In this document: positions 8,520 through 16,730 of the stretch, piece by piece
Layout: every line of letters begins with the position of its first letter
How positions within the stretch are numbered: the stretch's first letter is position 1
Assembly: GCA_022799175.1 (NCBI GenBank)
Contig: JAAWNY010000002.1
Span: 1-64,000, forward strand
Length of the DNA stretch: 64,000 nt
Source of the DNA: Lachnospiraceae bacterium
GTDB taxonomy: Bacteria; Bacillota; Clostridia; Lachnospirales; Lachnospiraceae
Direction of reading: 5' to 3'
Made by a program: the position numbers and the translations under genes
Notes under the pieces: model-generated
Database searches by the model: none
Seen by the model: the letters and a program-made list of their open reading frames with translations, nothing else
What the model was told of the DNA's origin: nothing

Positions 8520-8549
8520 AAAACCCACCGAGGGGTCGGTGGGTTTTCT
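8520..8549. terminator. Bidirectional terminator-like hairpin
   Basis: AAAACCCACCG and CGGTGGGTTTT pair perfectly around AGGGGT; the A-run and T-run allow function in both directions. Confidence 0.7.
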
Positions 8550-8604
8550 GCATTACTTTTGGGAATGGTAGGTATACAAATAAAAGAAAATGGTTTTAGG
8601 GGGG

Positions 8605-8628
8605 CCTGCCAGAATCTCTTCTGGCAGG
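8605..8628. other. Perfect 10-bp hairpin before mreB
   Basis: CCTGCCAGAA tctc TTCTGGCAGG. No T-run follows. It is the third hairpin in 200 bases of gene-free DNA (8402-8925); the rest of that gap is AT-rich and holds only the mreB promoter. Confidence 0.5.
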
Positions 8629-8784
8629 TATGAGTATGAAAAAGCTTTACAATTTCAAGTGTTAACTTGAAACAAAGGCTCATTACCCTCTCGGATAATG
8701 TAACTAAAGTATAAAAAATATTTGTGTCAAAAATGTGTCTCCATGATAAAAAAAATATAAACAAAATAAAAAATAAAAAAACCC

Positions 8785-8813
8785 TTTCAAAATAAGAGGT
8801 ATTTGTATATAAT
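8785..8813 (+). promoter_or_regulatory. Probable mreB/mbl promoter
   Basis: TTTCAA at 8785-8790, a 17-base spacer and TATAAT at 8808-8813, giving a leader of about 105 bases. Confidence 0.55.
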
Positions 8814-8925
8814 AAAAAGAACTCAATGGAAAAGAATTCATTTAGGATTTGGGATTGATATCCGAAATTATTGTAAATACTGTAAGTAAAGGAAACGGAA
8901 GGAACAAACAGGAGGAAGAACAGGT

Positions 8926-9930
8926 ATGTTGGTATCCAATGATATTGGAATCGATTTAGGTACAGCAAGTATCTTGGTATATATAAAAGGAAAAGGCGTG
9001 GTATTGAAGGAGCCATCTGTGGTGGCCATAGACCGGGATTCCAGCAAGATTATGGCGATCGGCGAGGAAGCCCGGTTGATGATAGGTAGAACGCCAGGAA
9101 ATATTATCGCAATCCGGCCATTGAGGCAGGGGGTGATTTCTGATTATACGGTAACAGAGAAGATGCTGAAATATTTTATCACCAAAGCAGTGGGAAAGCG
9201 GACATTGCGCAAACCACGGATTGCCGTATGCATTCCCAGCGGTGCTACTGAGGTAGAACGAAAAGCTGTGGAAGATGCCACTTACAATGCGGGAGCCCGG
9301 GACGTGGCGATCATAGAAGAACCGGTGGCAGCGGCGATCGGGGCAGGGATTGATATTTCCAAAGCTTGTGGTAACATGATTGTCGATATTGGCGGAGGTA
9401 CGGCAGATATTGCAGTTATTTCTCTAGGAGGCCCGGTAGTCAGCACCTCAATTAAAGTGGCAGGAGATGACTTTGACGAAGCCCTGGTTCGCTATATGAG
9501 GAAAAAACATAATTTGCTGATCGGAGAGAGAACGGCAGAGGAGATTAAGATTAATATTGGTGCTGCTTATCGTCGGCCGGAAGTTTTGACGATGGAAGTA
9601 CGGGGACGAAATCTGGTGACAGGATTGCCCAAAACAATTGTAGTTACTTCTGATGAGACATTAGAGGCTTTGCGGGAGCCGGCAATGCAGATTGTGGATG
9701 CTGTACACAATGTTTTGGAGCGTACGCCGCCGGAGTTGGCAGCAGATATTTTTGACCGCGGGATTGTTATGACGGGTGGCGGTGCATTATTGAATGGTTT
9801 GGATCAATTGATTGAGGAGAAATCGGGTATTACGACGATGGTGGCGGAGGATCCGCTGACTGCAGTGGCGATCGGGACCGGGAAATTTATTGAATTTCAA
9901 CATGGGGATGTCAGGGCCTATGAGTATTAA
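8926..9930 (+). CDS. mreB: MreB/Mbl-family actin-like cell shape protein
   Basis: 334 residues, the usual family length. It contains the nucleotide-binding motifs IGIDLGTASILVY (phosphate 1), IVDIGGGTADIAVIS (phosphate 2) and the adenosine-site MTGGGALLNGLDQLI. ATG at 8926 follows AGGAGGAAG. MreB-type filaments polymerise under the membrane and guide peptidoglycan synthesis along the cell cylinder. The gene stands alone with its own promoter and a terminator rather than in an mreBCD operon, a setting more typical of the paralogues mbl or mreBH; which one cannot be settled here. Confidence 0.93.
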   Translation: MLVSNDIGIDLGTASILVYIKGKGVVLKEPSVVAIDRDSSKIMAIGEEARLMIGRTPGNIIAIRPLRQGVISDYTVTEKMLKYFITKAVGKRTLRKPRIAVCIPSGATEVERKAVEDATYNAGARDVAIIEEPVAAAIGAGIDISKACGNMIVDIGGGTADIAVISLGGPVVSTSIKVAGDDFDEALVRYMRKKHNLLIGERTAEEIKINIGAAYRRPEVLTMEVRGRNLVTGLPKTIVVTSDETLEALREPAMQIVDAVHNVLERTPPELAADIFDRGIVMTGGGALLNGLDQLIEEKSGITTMVAEDPLTAVAIGTGKFIEFQHGDVRAYEY

Positions 9931-10003
9931 TTTCTGAATAAGGCTCAGAATAGATTTCGAATATCTGAAATTCTTGGCAAGCGTGATAAACGTTTAGGAA
10001 AGA

Positions 10004-10034
10004 CTCCGCACCGGAGATATGGCGCGGAGCTTTT
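10004..10034 (+). terminator. Terminator after mreB
   Basis: CTCCGC pairs with GCGGAG across a 14-base loop, followed by CTTTTCT. Confidence 0.6.
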
Positions 10035-10129
10035 CTGTCCTCAGGAAGTGGCAGTCAGAGGATTTTGTATAGGATAATGGCAAATTGGCAAGTGGAGGCC
10101 AGGCGCAAGAATGGGGAGAGGACATTGAA

Positions 10130-12412
10130 ATGGCGGCGGTAAAAGGTTATGTAGAGAGAATTAAATACCGGAATGAAGAGAATGGCTATTCTGTCCTGGA
10201 GGTGGGTTCTGAGGGAGAGGATTATGTGCTAGTGGGAACCTTTCCTTATATCAATGAGGGGGATTTGTTAGAAGCAGAGGGACGTATGATAGAGCATCCC
10301 ATTTATGGGGAACAGCTTCAAGTGGAACACTATGAGCTGAAAGCGCCAGAAGATACAGCTTCTATGGAAAAATATCTTGGTTCCGGAGCGATCAAAGGAG
10401 TGGGGACAGCTTTGGCCGGCCGGATTGTGCGTCGGTTCAAAGCAGACACTTTTCGTATTATAGAAGAAGAACCGGAGCGCCTAGCCGAGGTAAAGGGAAT
10501 CAGTGAAAAGTTGGCACGTTCCATCGCTGAACAGATGGAAGAGAAGAAAGAAATGCGTCAGGCGATGATGTTTTTGCAAGAGTATGGGATTTCTATGAAT
10601 CTGGCGCTTAAGATTTATCAGGAATATGGTATGGCACTGTATGGGATTATCCGTGAAAACCCCTATAAGCTGGCAGATGATATTCAGGGGGTCGGTTTTA
10701 AAATTGCGGATGAGATTGCTCAGCGTGTGGGAATTGTTGCGGATTCTGATTATCGGATTCGCAGTGGTATTTTTTATTGTCTTTTGCAGTCCGTTGTCAA
10801 TGGGCATACCTACCTTCCGCAAAAAGAGCTGATAAGAAATGCATCGGAACTACTGCGTGTGGATCCGGAAGTTATGGAAATGCATTTGATGGATTTGCAG
10901 ATGGAGAAAAAGATTATAATAAAGATCAACGAAGAGAAACAAGAAGATGAGAGCCAACAAGAGGAATCGGGGAAGGAAAGTCGGCATATATATGCTTCTC
11001 AGTATTATTTTTTAGAGCTGAATACAGCTCGGATGCTTCATGATCTGAATCTTCGCGGAACAGAGCCAGAGAACGCCATTCGTAAAAGATTGGAAGGGAT
11101 CTGTGCTAGCGAGGGAATAGAAGCTGATGAAATGCAGATTCAGGCAGTCATGCAGGCAGTGAACAGTGGATTGTTAATCATCACAGGCGGTCCGGGAACG
11201 GGAAAAACAACGACGATCAATACGATTATCCGTTATTTTGAACAAGAAGAAATGACAATTCTTTTAGCGGCGCCTACTGGGAGAGCAGCTAAAAGAATGA
11301 CAGAAGCCACGGGATATGAAGCGAAGACGATTCATCGCCTGTTGGAGCTAAATGGAGTTCCAGATGATGAGAGTGGCACTTCAGGAATGCATTTTGAGAG
11401 GGGAGAGGAAAATCCCCTAGATGCGGACGCGATTATTATTGACGAAACCTCTATGGTGGATATTTATCTGATGCATGCATTGCTGAAAGCAATAGCGCCG
11501 GGGACTCGCTTAATCTTAGTGGGGGATGTGAATCAGTTGCCGAGTGTGGGGGCAGGAAATGTGCTACGGGATATGATTGATTCCGAGGCATATCCGGTGG
11601 TGCGCTTGAACCATATTTTCCGGCAGGCAGCAGAAAGCGATATCATAGTCAACGCTCACCGGATTAATGGTGGAGAACAGATTCCTCTTGGCAAACCTAG
11701 CAAGGATTTTTTGTTTATTCGCGGGATGCAGCCAGATGCGATCATTCATTCAATCATTACGTTGGTGACAAAAAAGCTTCCAGGTTATGTCCGAGCGGAT
11801 CCTTTTGATATTCAAATTATGACGCCAATGCGAAAAGGTGCTTTGGGAGTGGAGCGTCTCAACAATATTTTGCAGCAGCATCTCAATCCTGCATCTTCCT
11901 CTAAGACAGAGAAAGATGCAGGAGGTGTGATCTACCGGATTGGTGACAAAGTGATGCAGATCAAAAACAACTATCAACTAGAGTGGGAGGTTCGCAATCG
12001 CTATGGGATTGTGACGGATTCCGGAACCGGTGTGTTTAATGGCGATATAGGCAGAGTTCGGGAGATTAACATCTTTGCGGAAAATATGACAGTAGAGTTT
12101 GATGAAGGAAAGATGGTTGAATACAGCTTTCGGCAATTAGAAGAGTTGGAGTTGGCATATGCCATTACCATACATAAATCTCAGGGAAGTGAATATCCGG
12201 CGGTAGTGATACCCGTTCATTCCGGACCACGGATGTTGATGACCAGAAATTTGATTTATACAGCGGTTACGCGTGCCCGGATTTGTGTTTGCCTGGTTGG
12301 TTTACCGGAGATGTTTCAGCAAATGGTGGATAATGAGCTGGAGCAACGACGTTATACTGGTTTGTGTACTCGTATTCGGGAGATTATGGAAGTTTCTTCC
12401 TCTCCTACATAA
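10130..12412 (+). CDS. recD2: RecD2/TraA-type ATP-dependent DNA helicase
   Basis: 760 residues from the ATG at 10130; a TTG at 10085 would add 15 residues but RecD2 proteins begin near the YVERIKYRNEENGYSVL motif. Order: N-terminal OB-like region, helix-hairpin-helix modules (~residues 80-200; GSGAIKGVGTALAGRIV), then SF1B helicase with Walker A GGPGTGKTTT (~353), DETSMVD Walker B, GDVNQLPSVG motif III and a C-terminal UvrD-like part with AITIHKSQGSEYPAVV. RecD2 unwinds DNA 5' to 3' outside any RecBCD complex and acts in repair and replication stress. comF follows 75 bases downstream. Confidence 0.93.
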   Translation: MAAVKGYVERIKYRNEENGYSVLEVGSEGEDYVLVGTFPYINEGDLLEAEGRMIEHPIYGEQLQVEHYELKAPEDTASMEKYLGSGAIKGVGTALAGRIVRRFKADTFRIIEEEPERLAEVKGISEKLARSIAEQMEEKKEMRQAMMFLQEYGISMNLALKIYQEYGMALYGIIRENPYKLADDIQGVGFKIADEIAQRVGIVADSDYRIRSGIFYCLLQSVVNGHTYLPQKELIRNASELLRVDPEVMEMHLMDLQMEKKIIIKINEEKQEDESQQEESGKESRHIYASQYYFLELNTARMLHDLNLRGTEPENAIRKRLEGICASEGIEADEMQIQAVMQAVNSGLLIITGGPGTGKTTTINTIIRYFEQEEMTILLAAPTGRAAKRMTEATGYEAKTIHRLLELNGVPDDESGTSGMHFERGEENPLDADAIIIDETSMVDIYLMHALLKAIAPGTRLILVGDVNQLPSVGAGNVLRDMIDSEAYPVVRLNHIFRQAAESDIIVNAHRINGGEQIPLGKPSKDFLFIRGMQPDAIIHSIITLVTKKLPGYVRADPFDIQIMTPMRKGALGVERLNNILQQHLNPASSSKTEKDAGGVIYRIGDKVMQIKNNYQLEWEVRNRYGIVTDSGTGVFNGDIGRVREINIFAENMTVEFDEGKMVEYSFRQLEELELAYAITIHKSQGSEYPAVVIPVHSGPRMLMTRNLIYTAVTRARICVCLVGLPEMFQQMVDNELEQRRYTGLCTRIREIMEVSSSPT

Positions 12413-12486
12413 AGCAAGGTGAGGATGGATAAATTTGGGATTTTGGAAATGAGAATAAGGGAGGAGGTATTATTATCTGGAATATT

Positions 12487-13206
12487 TTGTTTCCGCGCAG
12501 ATGTCCGGTTTGTGATCGGATTGTTGTCCCGCCAGGAGAACGGATCTGCCGGACTTGTACGTTTTATCTTTCGCCGGTGAGGCAGCCAACTTGCCAAAAA
12601 TGCGGCAAAGAAGTGAGCCATGATTGCCAAGAATATTGTCCAGATTGTGCACGTCACAAAAGAAGCTTTGATTCTGGCGCCGCACTTTTAAACTATAATG
12701 AGGTGGCCCGTCATTCTTTGGCGGCGATTAAATATAAAAATCGCAGAGAATATCTTGATTTCTACGGTACAGCCATGCAACACCGCTTTTATAAAAAGAT
12801 TCAGCAATGGCGGCCGGATTTTTTGATTCCTATACCAATACATCCTTCCCGTCGCCGACAGCGAGGTTACAATCAGGCGGAGGAACTGGCCGTTCGTCTC
12901 GGTAAAGCTTGGAATATTCCTGTCGAAACAAAATTGCTTCTTCGCATTCGAAAAACGGTACCTCAGCGAGATTTAAATCCCACAGAACGTTTGAAAAATC
13001 TGCAAGAGGCATTTCAGATTCATCCGGACTTTCAAAAGGGAACAAAAAATGGAAAAGACATCCGCACAAGATTGCCGAAATGTGTGATTCTGATTGATGA
13101 TATTTACACTACAGGAAGCACAATAGAAGCCTGTACCCGTGTTTTGAAGAAAGCAGGAGTGAAAGAAGTTCATTATCTGGCAATCGGGATTGGGTATGGA
13201 ATATAA
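12487..13206 (+). CDS. comF: ComF family phosphoribosyltransferase-like protein
   Basis: About 240 residues. The N-terminal part has two cysteine pairs of a zinc ribbon (CPVC...CRTC; CQKC...CPDC), followed by a type I phosphoribosyltransferase fold with the PRPP loop VILIDDIYTTGSTIEAC. In competent bacteria ComF helps single-stranded DNA enter the cytoplasm. The start is unusual: GGAGGAGG at 12460-12467 is followed in frame only by ATT (12472), ATC (12475) and then TTG (12487). TTG is used here but lies 19 bases from the Shine-Dalgarno, so an ATT or ATC start, adding 4-5 residues (IIWNI), is plausible. Confidence 0.88.
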   Translation: MFPRRCPVCDRIVVPPGERICRTCTFYLSPVRQPTCQKCGKEVSHDCQEYCPDCARHKRSFDSGAALLNYNEVARHSLAAIKYKNRREYLDFYGTAMQHRFYKKIQQWRPDFLIPIPIHPSRRRQRGYNQAEELAVRLGKAWNIPVETKLLLRIRKTVPQRDLNPTERLKNLQEAFQIHPDFQKGTKNGKDIRTRLPKCVILIDDIYTTGSTIEACTRVLKKAGVKEVHYLAIGIGYGI

Positions 13207-13235
13207 ATCGAAGGTGATAAATTGTAAGAAAATGA

Positions 13236-13264
13236 TTGACGCCATCTCCTTGTTATGCTATAGT
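13236..13264 (+). promoter_or_regulatory. Promoter of the rpmG-secE-nusG operon
   Basis: TTGACG at 13236-13241, 17-base spacer, TATAGT at 13259-13264, about 90 bases before rpmG. Confidence 0.75.
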
Positions 13265-13350
13265 AAAAAAGCGAATGGAAGAGCTTAGGTCTTTTTTTTG
13301 TGCTCAAAAAAAGACTGTAACCCAACAAAATTTGAGTGGAGGTGGAAGTT

Positions 13351-13500
13351 GTGCGCACAAGAATTACACTGGCATGTACAGAATGTAAACAGCGGAATTA
13401 CAACATGACGAAGGATAAGAAAACCCATCCGGATCGCATGGAAACCAAAAAGTACTGCAGATTTTGCAAGACACATACCTTGCATAAGGAAACCAAGTAA
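13351..13500 (+). CDS. rpmG: 50S ribosomal protein L33
   Basis: 49 residues from a GTG start after GGAGGTGGA, ending at 13500. It shows the L33 pattern: [28 protein letters not shown] and [15 protein letters not shown]. Two CxxC pairs make this a zinc-binding (C+) form. It lies directly before secE and nusG, the standard order in Gram-positive bacteria. Confidence 0.95.
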   Translation: MRTRITLACTECKQRNYNMTKDKKTHPDRMETKKYCRFCKTHTLHKETK

Positions 13501-13512
13501 GGAGTGTGAATC

Positions 13513-13734
13513 ATGGCAGAGACTACGAATACTGCAAATACTACAAAAGCTCCTAAGCCGAGCTTTATAAAGGGCCTCAAGGCTGAGTTCAGGAAGGTTG
13601 TCTGGCCGGATCAGGAGACCGTTTCCAAACAGAGTGCTACGGTAGTAGTAGTCACAGTTCTGCTGGGAACCGTCATTGCACTTCTGGATTTTGCTATCAA
13701 AAAAGGTCTCGACATTATTTTGTTTTTAGGATAA
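13513..13734 (+). CDS. secE: Preprotein translocase subunit SecE
   Basis: 73 residues with the short Gram-positive architecture: polar N terminus, the conserved cytoplasmic amphipathic helix KGLKAEFRKVVWPDQ, and one membrane helix (SATVVVVTVLLGTVIALLDF). It stabilises SecY in the protein export channel. It lies 12 bases after rpmG and 11 before nusG. Confidence 0.95.
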   Translation: MAETTNTANTTKAPKPSFIKGLKAEFRKVVWPDQETVSKQSATVVVVTVLLGTVIALLDFAIKKGLDIILFLG

Positions 13735-13745
13735 GGGAGATATCT

Positions 13746-14261
13746 ATGGCAGACGCGAAATGGTATGTGGTGCATACCTATTCAGGCTATGAGAACAAAG
13801 TAAAGGTGGACATTGAAAAGACTATTGAAAACCGCAATCTGCAGGAGCAGATCCTGGAAGTATCCGTTCCGATGTTGGAAGTTGCCGAAATGAAGAATGG
13901 CGTGGAGAAACTTGCAGATAAAAAGATGTTTCCGGGATATGTACTGATTCATATGGTGATGAATGATGATACCTGGTATGTAGTGCGGAATACTCGCGGT
14001 GTTACGGGCTTTGTAGGTCCGGGATCGAAGCCAGTACCCTTAAGCGATGAGGAGATGGCGGGGCTTGGATTTGTCCGAAAAGATGTGGTGGCAGAATACG
14101 AAGTGGGCGATACGATTGTGGTTACCGCCGGCGCGTGGAAGGACACCATTGGAGCAGTTAAGTCCATCAATGAAGGTAAGAAGACGCTTACGATCAATGT
14201 CGAGATGTTTGGTCGCGAGACACCGGTCGAACTGAGCTTTACAGAAGTGAGAAAAATGTAG
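13746..14261 (+). CDS. nusG: Transcription elongation and termination factor NusG
   Basis: 171 residues: NGN domain starting AKWYVVHTYSGYENKV and containing FPGYVLIHM, then the KOW domain VGDTIVVTAGAWKDTIGAV. It binds RNA polymerase and affects pausing, Rho action and coupling to ribosomes. It is followed by the rplK leader with an L1-like site. Confidence 0.96.
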   Translation: MADAKWYVVHTYSGYENKVKVDIEKTIENRNLQEQILEVSVPMLEVAEMKNGVEKLADKKMFPGYVLIHMVMNDDTWYVVRNTRGVTGFVGPGSKPVPLSDEEMAGLGFVRKDVVAEYEVGDTIVVTAGAWKDTIGAVKSINEGKKTLTINVEMFGRETPVELSFTEVRKM

Positions 14262-14292
14262 CACAATTATGTGCATTGACTGAAAAAGTCAT

Positions 14293-14306
14293 GCGACATT
14301 TGTCGC
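14293..14306. other. Small perfect hairpin in the nusG-rplK spacer
   Basis: GCGACA tt TGTCGC; the loop is only two bases, so the effective stem is probably five pairs. It sits just before the L1-like element. Confidence 0.4.
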
Positions 14307-14317
14307 AAGGGAACAAA

Positions 14318-14345
14318 GTGGGAGGGACATCCCCGACAATACCAC
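14318..14345 (+). promoter_or_regulatory. Putative L1-binding leader element upstream of rplK
   Basis: The 28-base element reads GTGG-GA-GGG, loop ACAT, CCC-C-GACAATA-CCAC. It can form two short helices around an asymmetric internal loop. The same layout, GUGGGAGG ... CCGAC...AUACCAC, is the L1 protuberance of 23S rRNA, the natural L1 site. It ends 9 bases before AGGAGG of rplK (14353-14358), so bound L1 could block translation. It is repeated exactly upstream of rplA. Confidence 0.75.
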
Positions 14346-14364
14346 AATATAGGAGGTCATTATC

Positions 14365-14790
14365 ATGGCAAAGAAAGTAACTGGTTATATCAAATTACAG
14401 ATTCCGGCAGGCAAGGCAACTCCGGCTCCGCCGGTAGGTCCCGCACTGGGTCAGCACGGAGTGAATATTGTACAGTTCACCAAGGAATTTAATGCAAGAA
14501 CTGCTGATCAGGGGGATCTGATCATTCCGGTAGTGATTACCGTATATGCGGACAGAAGCTTCAGCTTTGTTACTAAGACCCCGCCGGCAGCCGTACTGCT
14601 GAAGAAGTACTGCAAGATCAAATCCGGTTCCGCAGCTCCAAATAAGACCAAGGTGGCTACCATTTCCAAGGCAGACCTGCAGAAGATTGCCGAGACGAAG
14701 ATGCCTGATTTAAATGCAGCAAGTTTAGAGGCGGCTATGAGTATGATTGCAGGTACCGCACGGAGCATGGGTATCACTGTTGGAGAATAA
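14365..14790 (+). CDS. rplK: 50S ribosomal protein L11
   Basis: 141 residues, normal length. It has the N-terminal thiostrepton-region motif [20 protein letters not shown] and the C-terminal rRNA-binding domain ending [12 protein letters not shown]11 forms the GTPase-associated centre. Its leader holds an L1-like site, consistent with feedback from the downstream rplA product. Confidence 0.97.
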   Translation: MAKKVTGYIKLQIPAGKATPAPPVGPALGQHGVNIVQFTKEFNARTADQGDLIIPVVITVYADRSFSFVTKTPPAAVLLKKYCKIKSGSAAPNKTKVATISKADLQKIAETKMPDLNAASLEAAMSMIAGTARSMGITVGE

Positions 14791-14856
14791 TTGCGTTAGA
14801 AATAATGGGCGCAGGGTGAAACTGACGAAAAGCAGTTATCACCATATATGAAAAAC

Positions 14857-14884
14857 GTGGGAGGGACATCCCCGACAATACCAC
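14857..14884 (+). promoter_or_regulatory. Second, identical putative L1-binding element upstream of rplA
   Basis: All 28 bases are the same as at 14318-14345. This copy ends immediately before TAGGAGG of rplA and 15 bases before its ATG. A copy at each cistron would let L1 repress both genes directly instead of through translational coupling. Confidence 0.75.
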
Positions 14885-14899
14885 TAGGAGGTCATTGAT

Positions 14900-15595
14900 A
14901 TGAAACGTGGAAAAAGATATCTTGAGGCGGCTAAAAATGTAGACCGCTCTGTACTTTATGATACAGCAGATGCTATCGCACTAGTAAAGAAGAGTGCGGT
15001 TGCCAAATTTGATGAGACGGTTGAAGCTCACATCCGTACTGGCTGTGATGGCCGTCATGCAGATCAGCAGATCCGTGGTGCAGTTGTGCTGCCTCATGGT
15101 ACTGGTAAAGTAGTCCGTATTCTGGTGTTTGCCAAAGGCGTGAAAGCTGATGAGGCTCAGGCAGCAGGCGCGGATTATGTGGGAGCTGAGGAGCTGATCC
15201 CGAAGATTCAGAATGAGGGATGGCTGGATTTTGATGTAGTAGTGGCTACTCCAGATATGATGGGTGTGGTTGGTCGTCTGGGCCGTGTACTTGGTCCGAA
15301 AGGCTTGATGCCAAACCCGAAAGCCGGTACTGTGACTATGGATGTGACGAAGGCAATCAATGATATCAAGGCTGGTAAGATTGAGTACAGGCTTGACAAG
15401 ACCAACATTATCCATGTGCCGGTTGGTAAAGCTTCCTTTACGGAAGAGCAGTTAGCGAACAACTTCCAGACGCTTATGGATGCAATCATCAAGGCAAGAC
15501 CCAGTGTTTTGAAGGGAACATTTATTAAGAGTGTTACTCTGGTCTCTACTATGGGACCAGGTGTGAAACTGAATGTGACTAAGCTGATGTCTTAA
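14900..15595 (+). CDS. rplA: 50S ribosomal protein L1
   Basis: 231 residues, normal length. It has the L1 opening [19 protein letters not shown], the core [20 protein letters not shown] with adjoining GTVTMDV, and the C-terminal [12 protein letters not shown]1 builds the mobile stalk at the tRNA exit site and in many bacteria represses its own operon by binding an mRNA copy of its rRNA site; two such copies lie upstream. The operon ends here: two hairpin terminators follow instead of rplJ. Confidence 0.97.
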   Translation: MKRGKRYLEAAKNVDRSVLYDTADAIALVKKSAVAKFDETVEAHIRTGCDGRHADQQIRGAVVLPHGTGKVVRILVFAKGVKADEAQAAGADYVGAEELIPKIQNEGWLDFDVVVATPDMMGVVGRLGRVLGPKGLMPNPKAGTVTMDVTKAINDIKAGKIEYRLDKTNIIHVPVGKASFTEEQLANNFQTLMDAIIKARPSVLKGTFIKSVTLVSTMGPGVKLNVTKLMS

Positions 15596-15656
15596 GGGCG
15601 GCTGCGGCAGCATTGTCTGGTGATTTCATTATATGATTTGAATTAGAAGATAGAGG

Positions 15657-15696
15657 CACCCGGGCTTATCTGACAGAGAAGACCGGGTGTTTTTTG
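15657..15696 (+). terminator. Terminator of the rplK-rplA operon
   Basis: CACCCGG and CCGGGTG pair across a 19-base loop, followed by TTTTTTG. Confidence 0.85.
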
Positions 15697-15718
15697 TTCC
15701 ATAGGGAAAGAGCATCTT

Positions 15719-15781
15719 ATGAAACAAAAACGTTCTGTGGGGCTTGCATTGCGGTGGTGGGGAATCCTATTACGAAAGTAA
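15719..15781 (+). CDS. Possible 20-aa cationic peptide
   Basis: ATG at 15719 with AGGGAAAG at 15703-15710 and TAA at 15779. The product is short, basic and amphipathic (MKQKRSVGLALRWWGILLRK) with no signal peptide. It lies between the rplA terminator and a second terminator, just before an exported-peptide gene and an Agr-like regulator pair. It could be a leaderless signal or antimicrobial-type peptide, or simply chance; there is no conservation evidence here. Confidence 0.25.
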   Translation: MKQKRSVGLALRWWGILLRK

Positions 15782-15796
15782 CCCGCCGTAGGCGGA

Positions 15797-15823
15797 GAAT
15801 CCTGCGTAACAGGATTCTTTTTT
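15797..15823 (+). terminator. Strong hairpin terminator upstream of the peptide gene
   Basis: GAATCCTG cgtaa CAGGATTC followed by TTTTTT. A second GAATCCT at 15763-15769 could compete for the same right arm, so an attenuator role for the gene at 15846 is possible. Confidence 0.75.
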
Positions 15824-15845
15824 ACTTATTTAAAGGGGATACAAA

Positions 15846-15983
15846 ATGAAAAAGAAAACCTTTCTTATTACGGCAGCAGCTATGTTTGCACTGCTTTTTG
15901 CCATGACCAGCTATGCACGGCCGCAAAAGATGAACGATGGCTCTTCTGTTGATTTAAGTACGTTTCCTGAAGAGTTTCGCTAG
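15846..15983 (+). CDS. Short exported peptide (45 aa), candidate signal for the adjacent two-component system
   Basis: ATG at 15846 after AAAGGGG, stop at 15981. Residues 1-24 form a textbook signal peptide: KKK, a hydrophobic core rich in Ala/Phe/Leu, and a cleavage site ending TSYA. Cleavage would release RPQKMNDGSSVDLSTFPEEFR in two overlapping halves' worth, about 21 residues, without cysteine. It ends 30 bases before a LytTR response regulator followed by a GHKL kinase, the arrangement of peptide-sensing systems. No AgrB-type processing protein is nearby, so export would be by Sec. A function as pheromone is inference; it may also be the truncated start of a surface protein. Confidence 0.6.
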   Translation: MKKKTFLITAAAMFALLFAMTSYARPQKMNDGSSVDLSTFPEEFR

Positions 15984-16013
15984 AGCTGTAGGAATTGAAA
16001 GAGAGGAAGGATC

Positions 16014-16730
16014 ATGATATCCATTGCGGTTTGTGACGATGAACTTCTGGACTGTTTGACTATTTCGGCTCAGATTAGAACCATTATGGAAGAGATGGGG
16101 AATGCTTTTTGTGTCGAACAGTTTCGAAGCGGTGAAGAGCTACTTAAATCCCTAGGGCGGTTTGATGTTGTTTTTCTGGACATTCTTATGGAGGGAATGG
16201 ACGGTATGGAGACGGCACGGCGGTGCCGTAAACTGGCTTTCAATAAGATGCTAGTTTTTTTCTCTTCCAGCCGGGACTATGTGTTTGACGCCTATGATGT
16301 GGAAGCTTTCCATTACCTTGTGAAACCTGTGGATCAGGGAAAGCTGAGAAACGTGCTTAAGCGGGTCATGGAGCGGGAGCGGCAGGTTTCCCAGAACTAC
16401 ATCATGGTCAGCAGGGAGCGTCAGATGAGAAAGCTGTTTCTGGATTCAATCTGGTATTTTGAGATTCAGGGAAGGCAGATACAGGTTCATGAGGAGCAGG
16501 GGGTTTTTACCTGGTATGAGCAGATCGGGACTCTGGAAAAGCAGCTTAGGGGCAAAGGATTTTTCAGGTGCCATAAAAGTTATCTCATCAATCTTAAGTA
16601 TGTGGAGATTTACAACCGGCAGGAAGCAATTCTAGACAACGGGGAGCGGATCCCGATTGCCCGGCGCAGGTATGAGCGGTTCTGCCAGGAGATGGTGGAT
16701 TACATGAAAAAAAGTGGAGGAATCCTGTGA
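16014..16730 (+). CDS. LytTR response regulator (AgrA/VirR type)
   Basis: 238 residues. Receiver domain with acidic pocket VCDDE (residues 6-10), phospho-acceptor Asp56 in VVFLDILMEGMDG and Lys near 107 in YLVKPVD. The C-terminal LytTR DNA-binding domain (~residues 130-230) carries the core RCHKSYLINLKYVE and LDNGERIPIARRRYE. Such regulators bind paired direct repeats and control surface or peptide genes. It overlaps the kinase start by 4 bases, so the pair is translationally coupled. Confidence 0.93.
   Translation: MISIAVCDDELLDCLTISAQIRTIMEEMGNAFCVEQFRSGEELLKSLGRFDVVFLDILMEGMDGMETARRCRKLAFNKMLVFFSSSRDYVFDAYDVEAFHYLVKPVDQGKLRNVLKRVMERERQVSQNYIMVSRERQMRKLFLDSIWYFEIQGRQIQVHEEQGVFTWYEQIGTLEKQLRGKGFFRCHKSYLINLKYVEIYNRQEAILDNGERIPIARRRYERFCQEMVDYMKKSGGIL

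Noticed and set aside
8441-9016. 191-codon minus-strand frame over the mreB leader
   Set aside because: Runs through terminators and the mreB promoter; rich in Phe and Ser as expected from AT-rich non-coding DNA.
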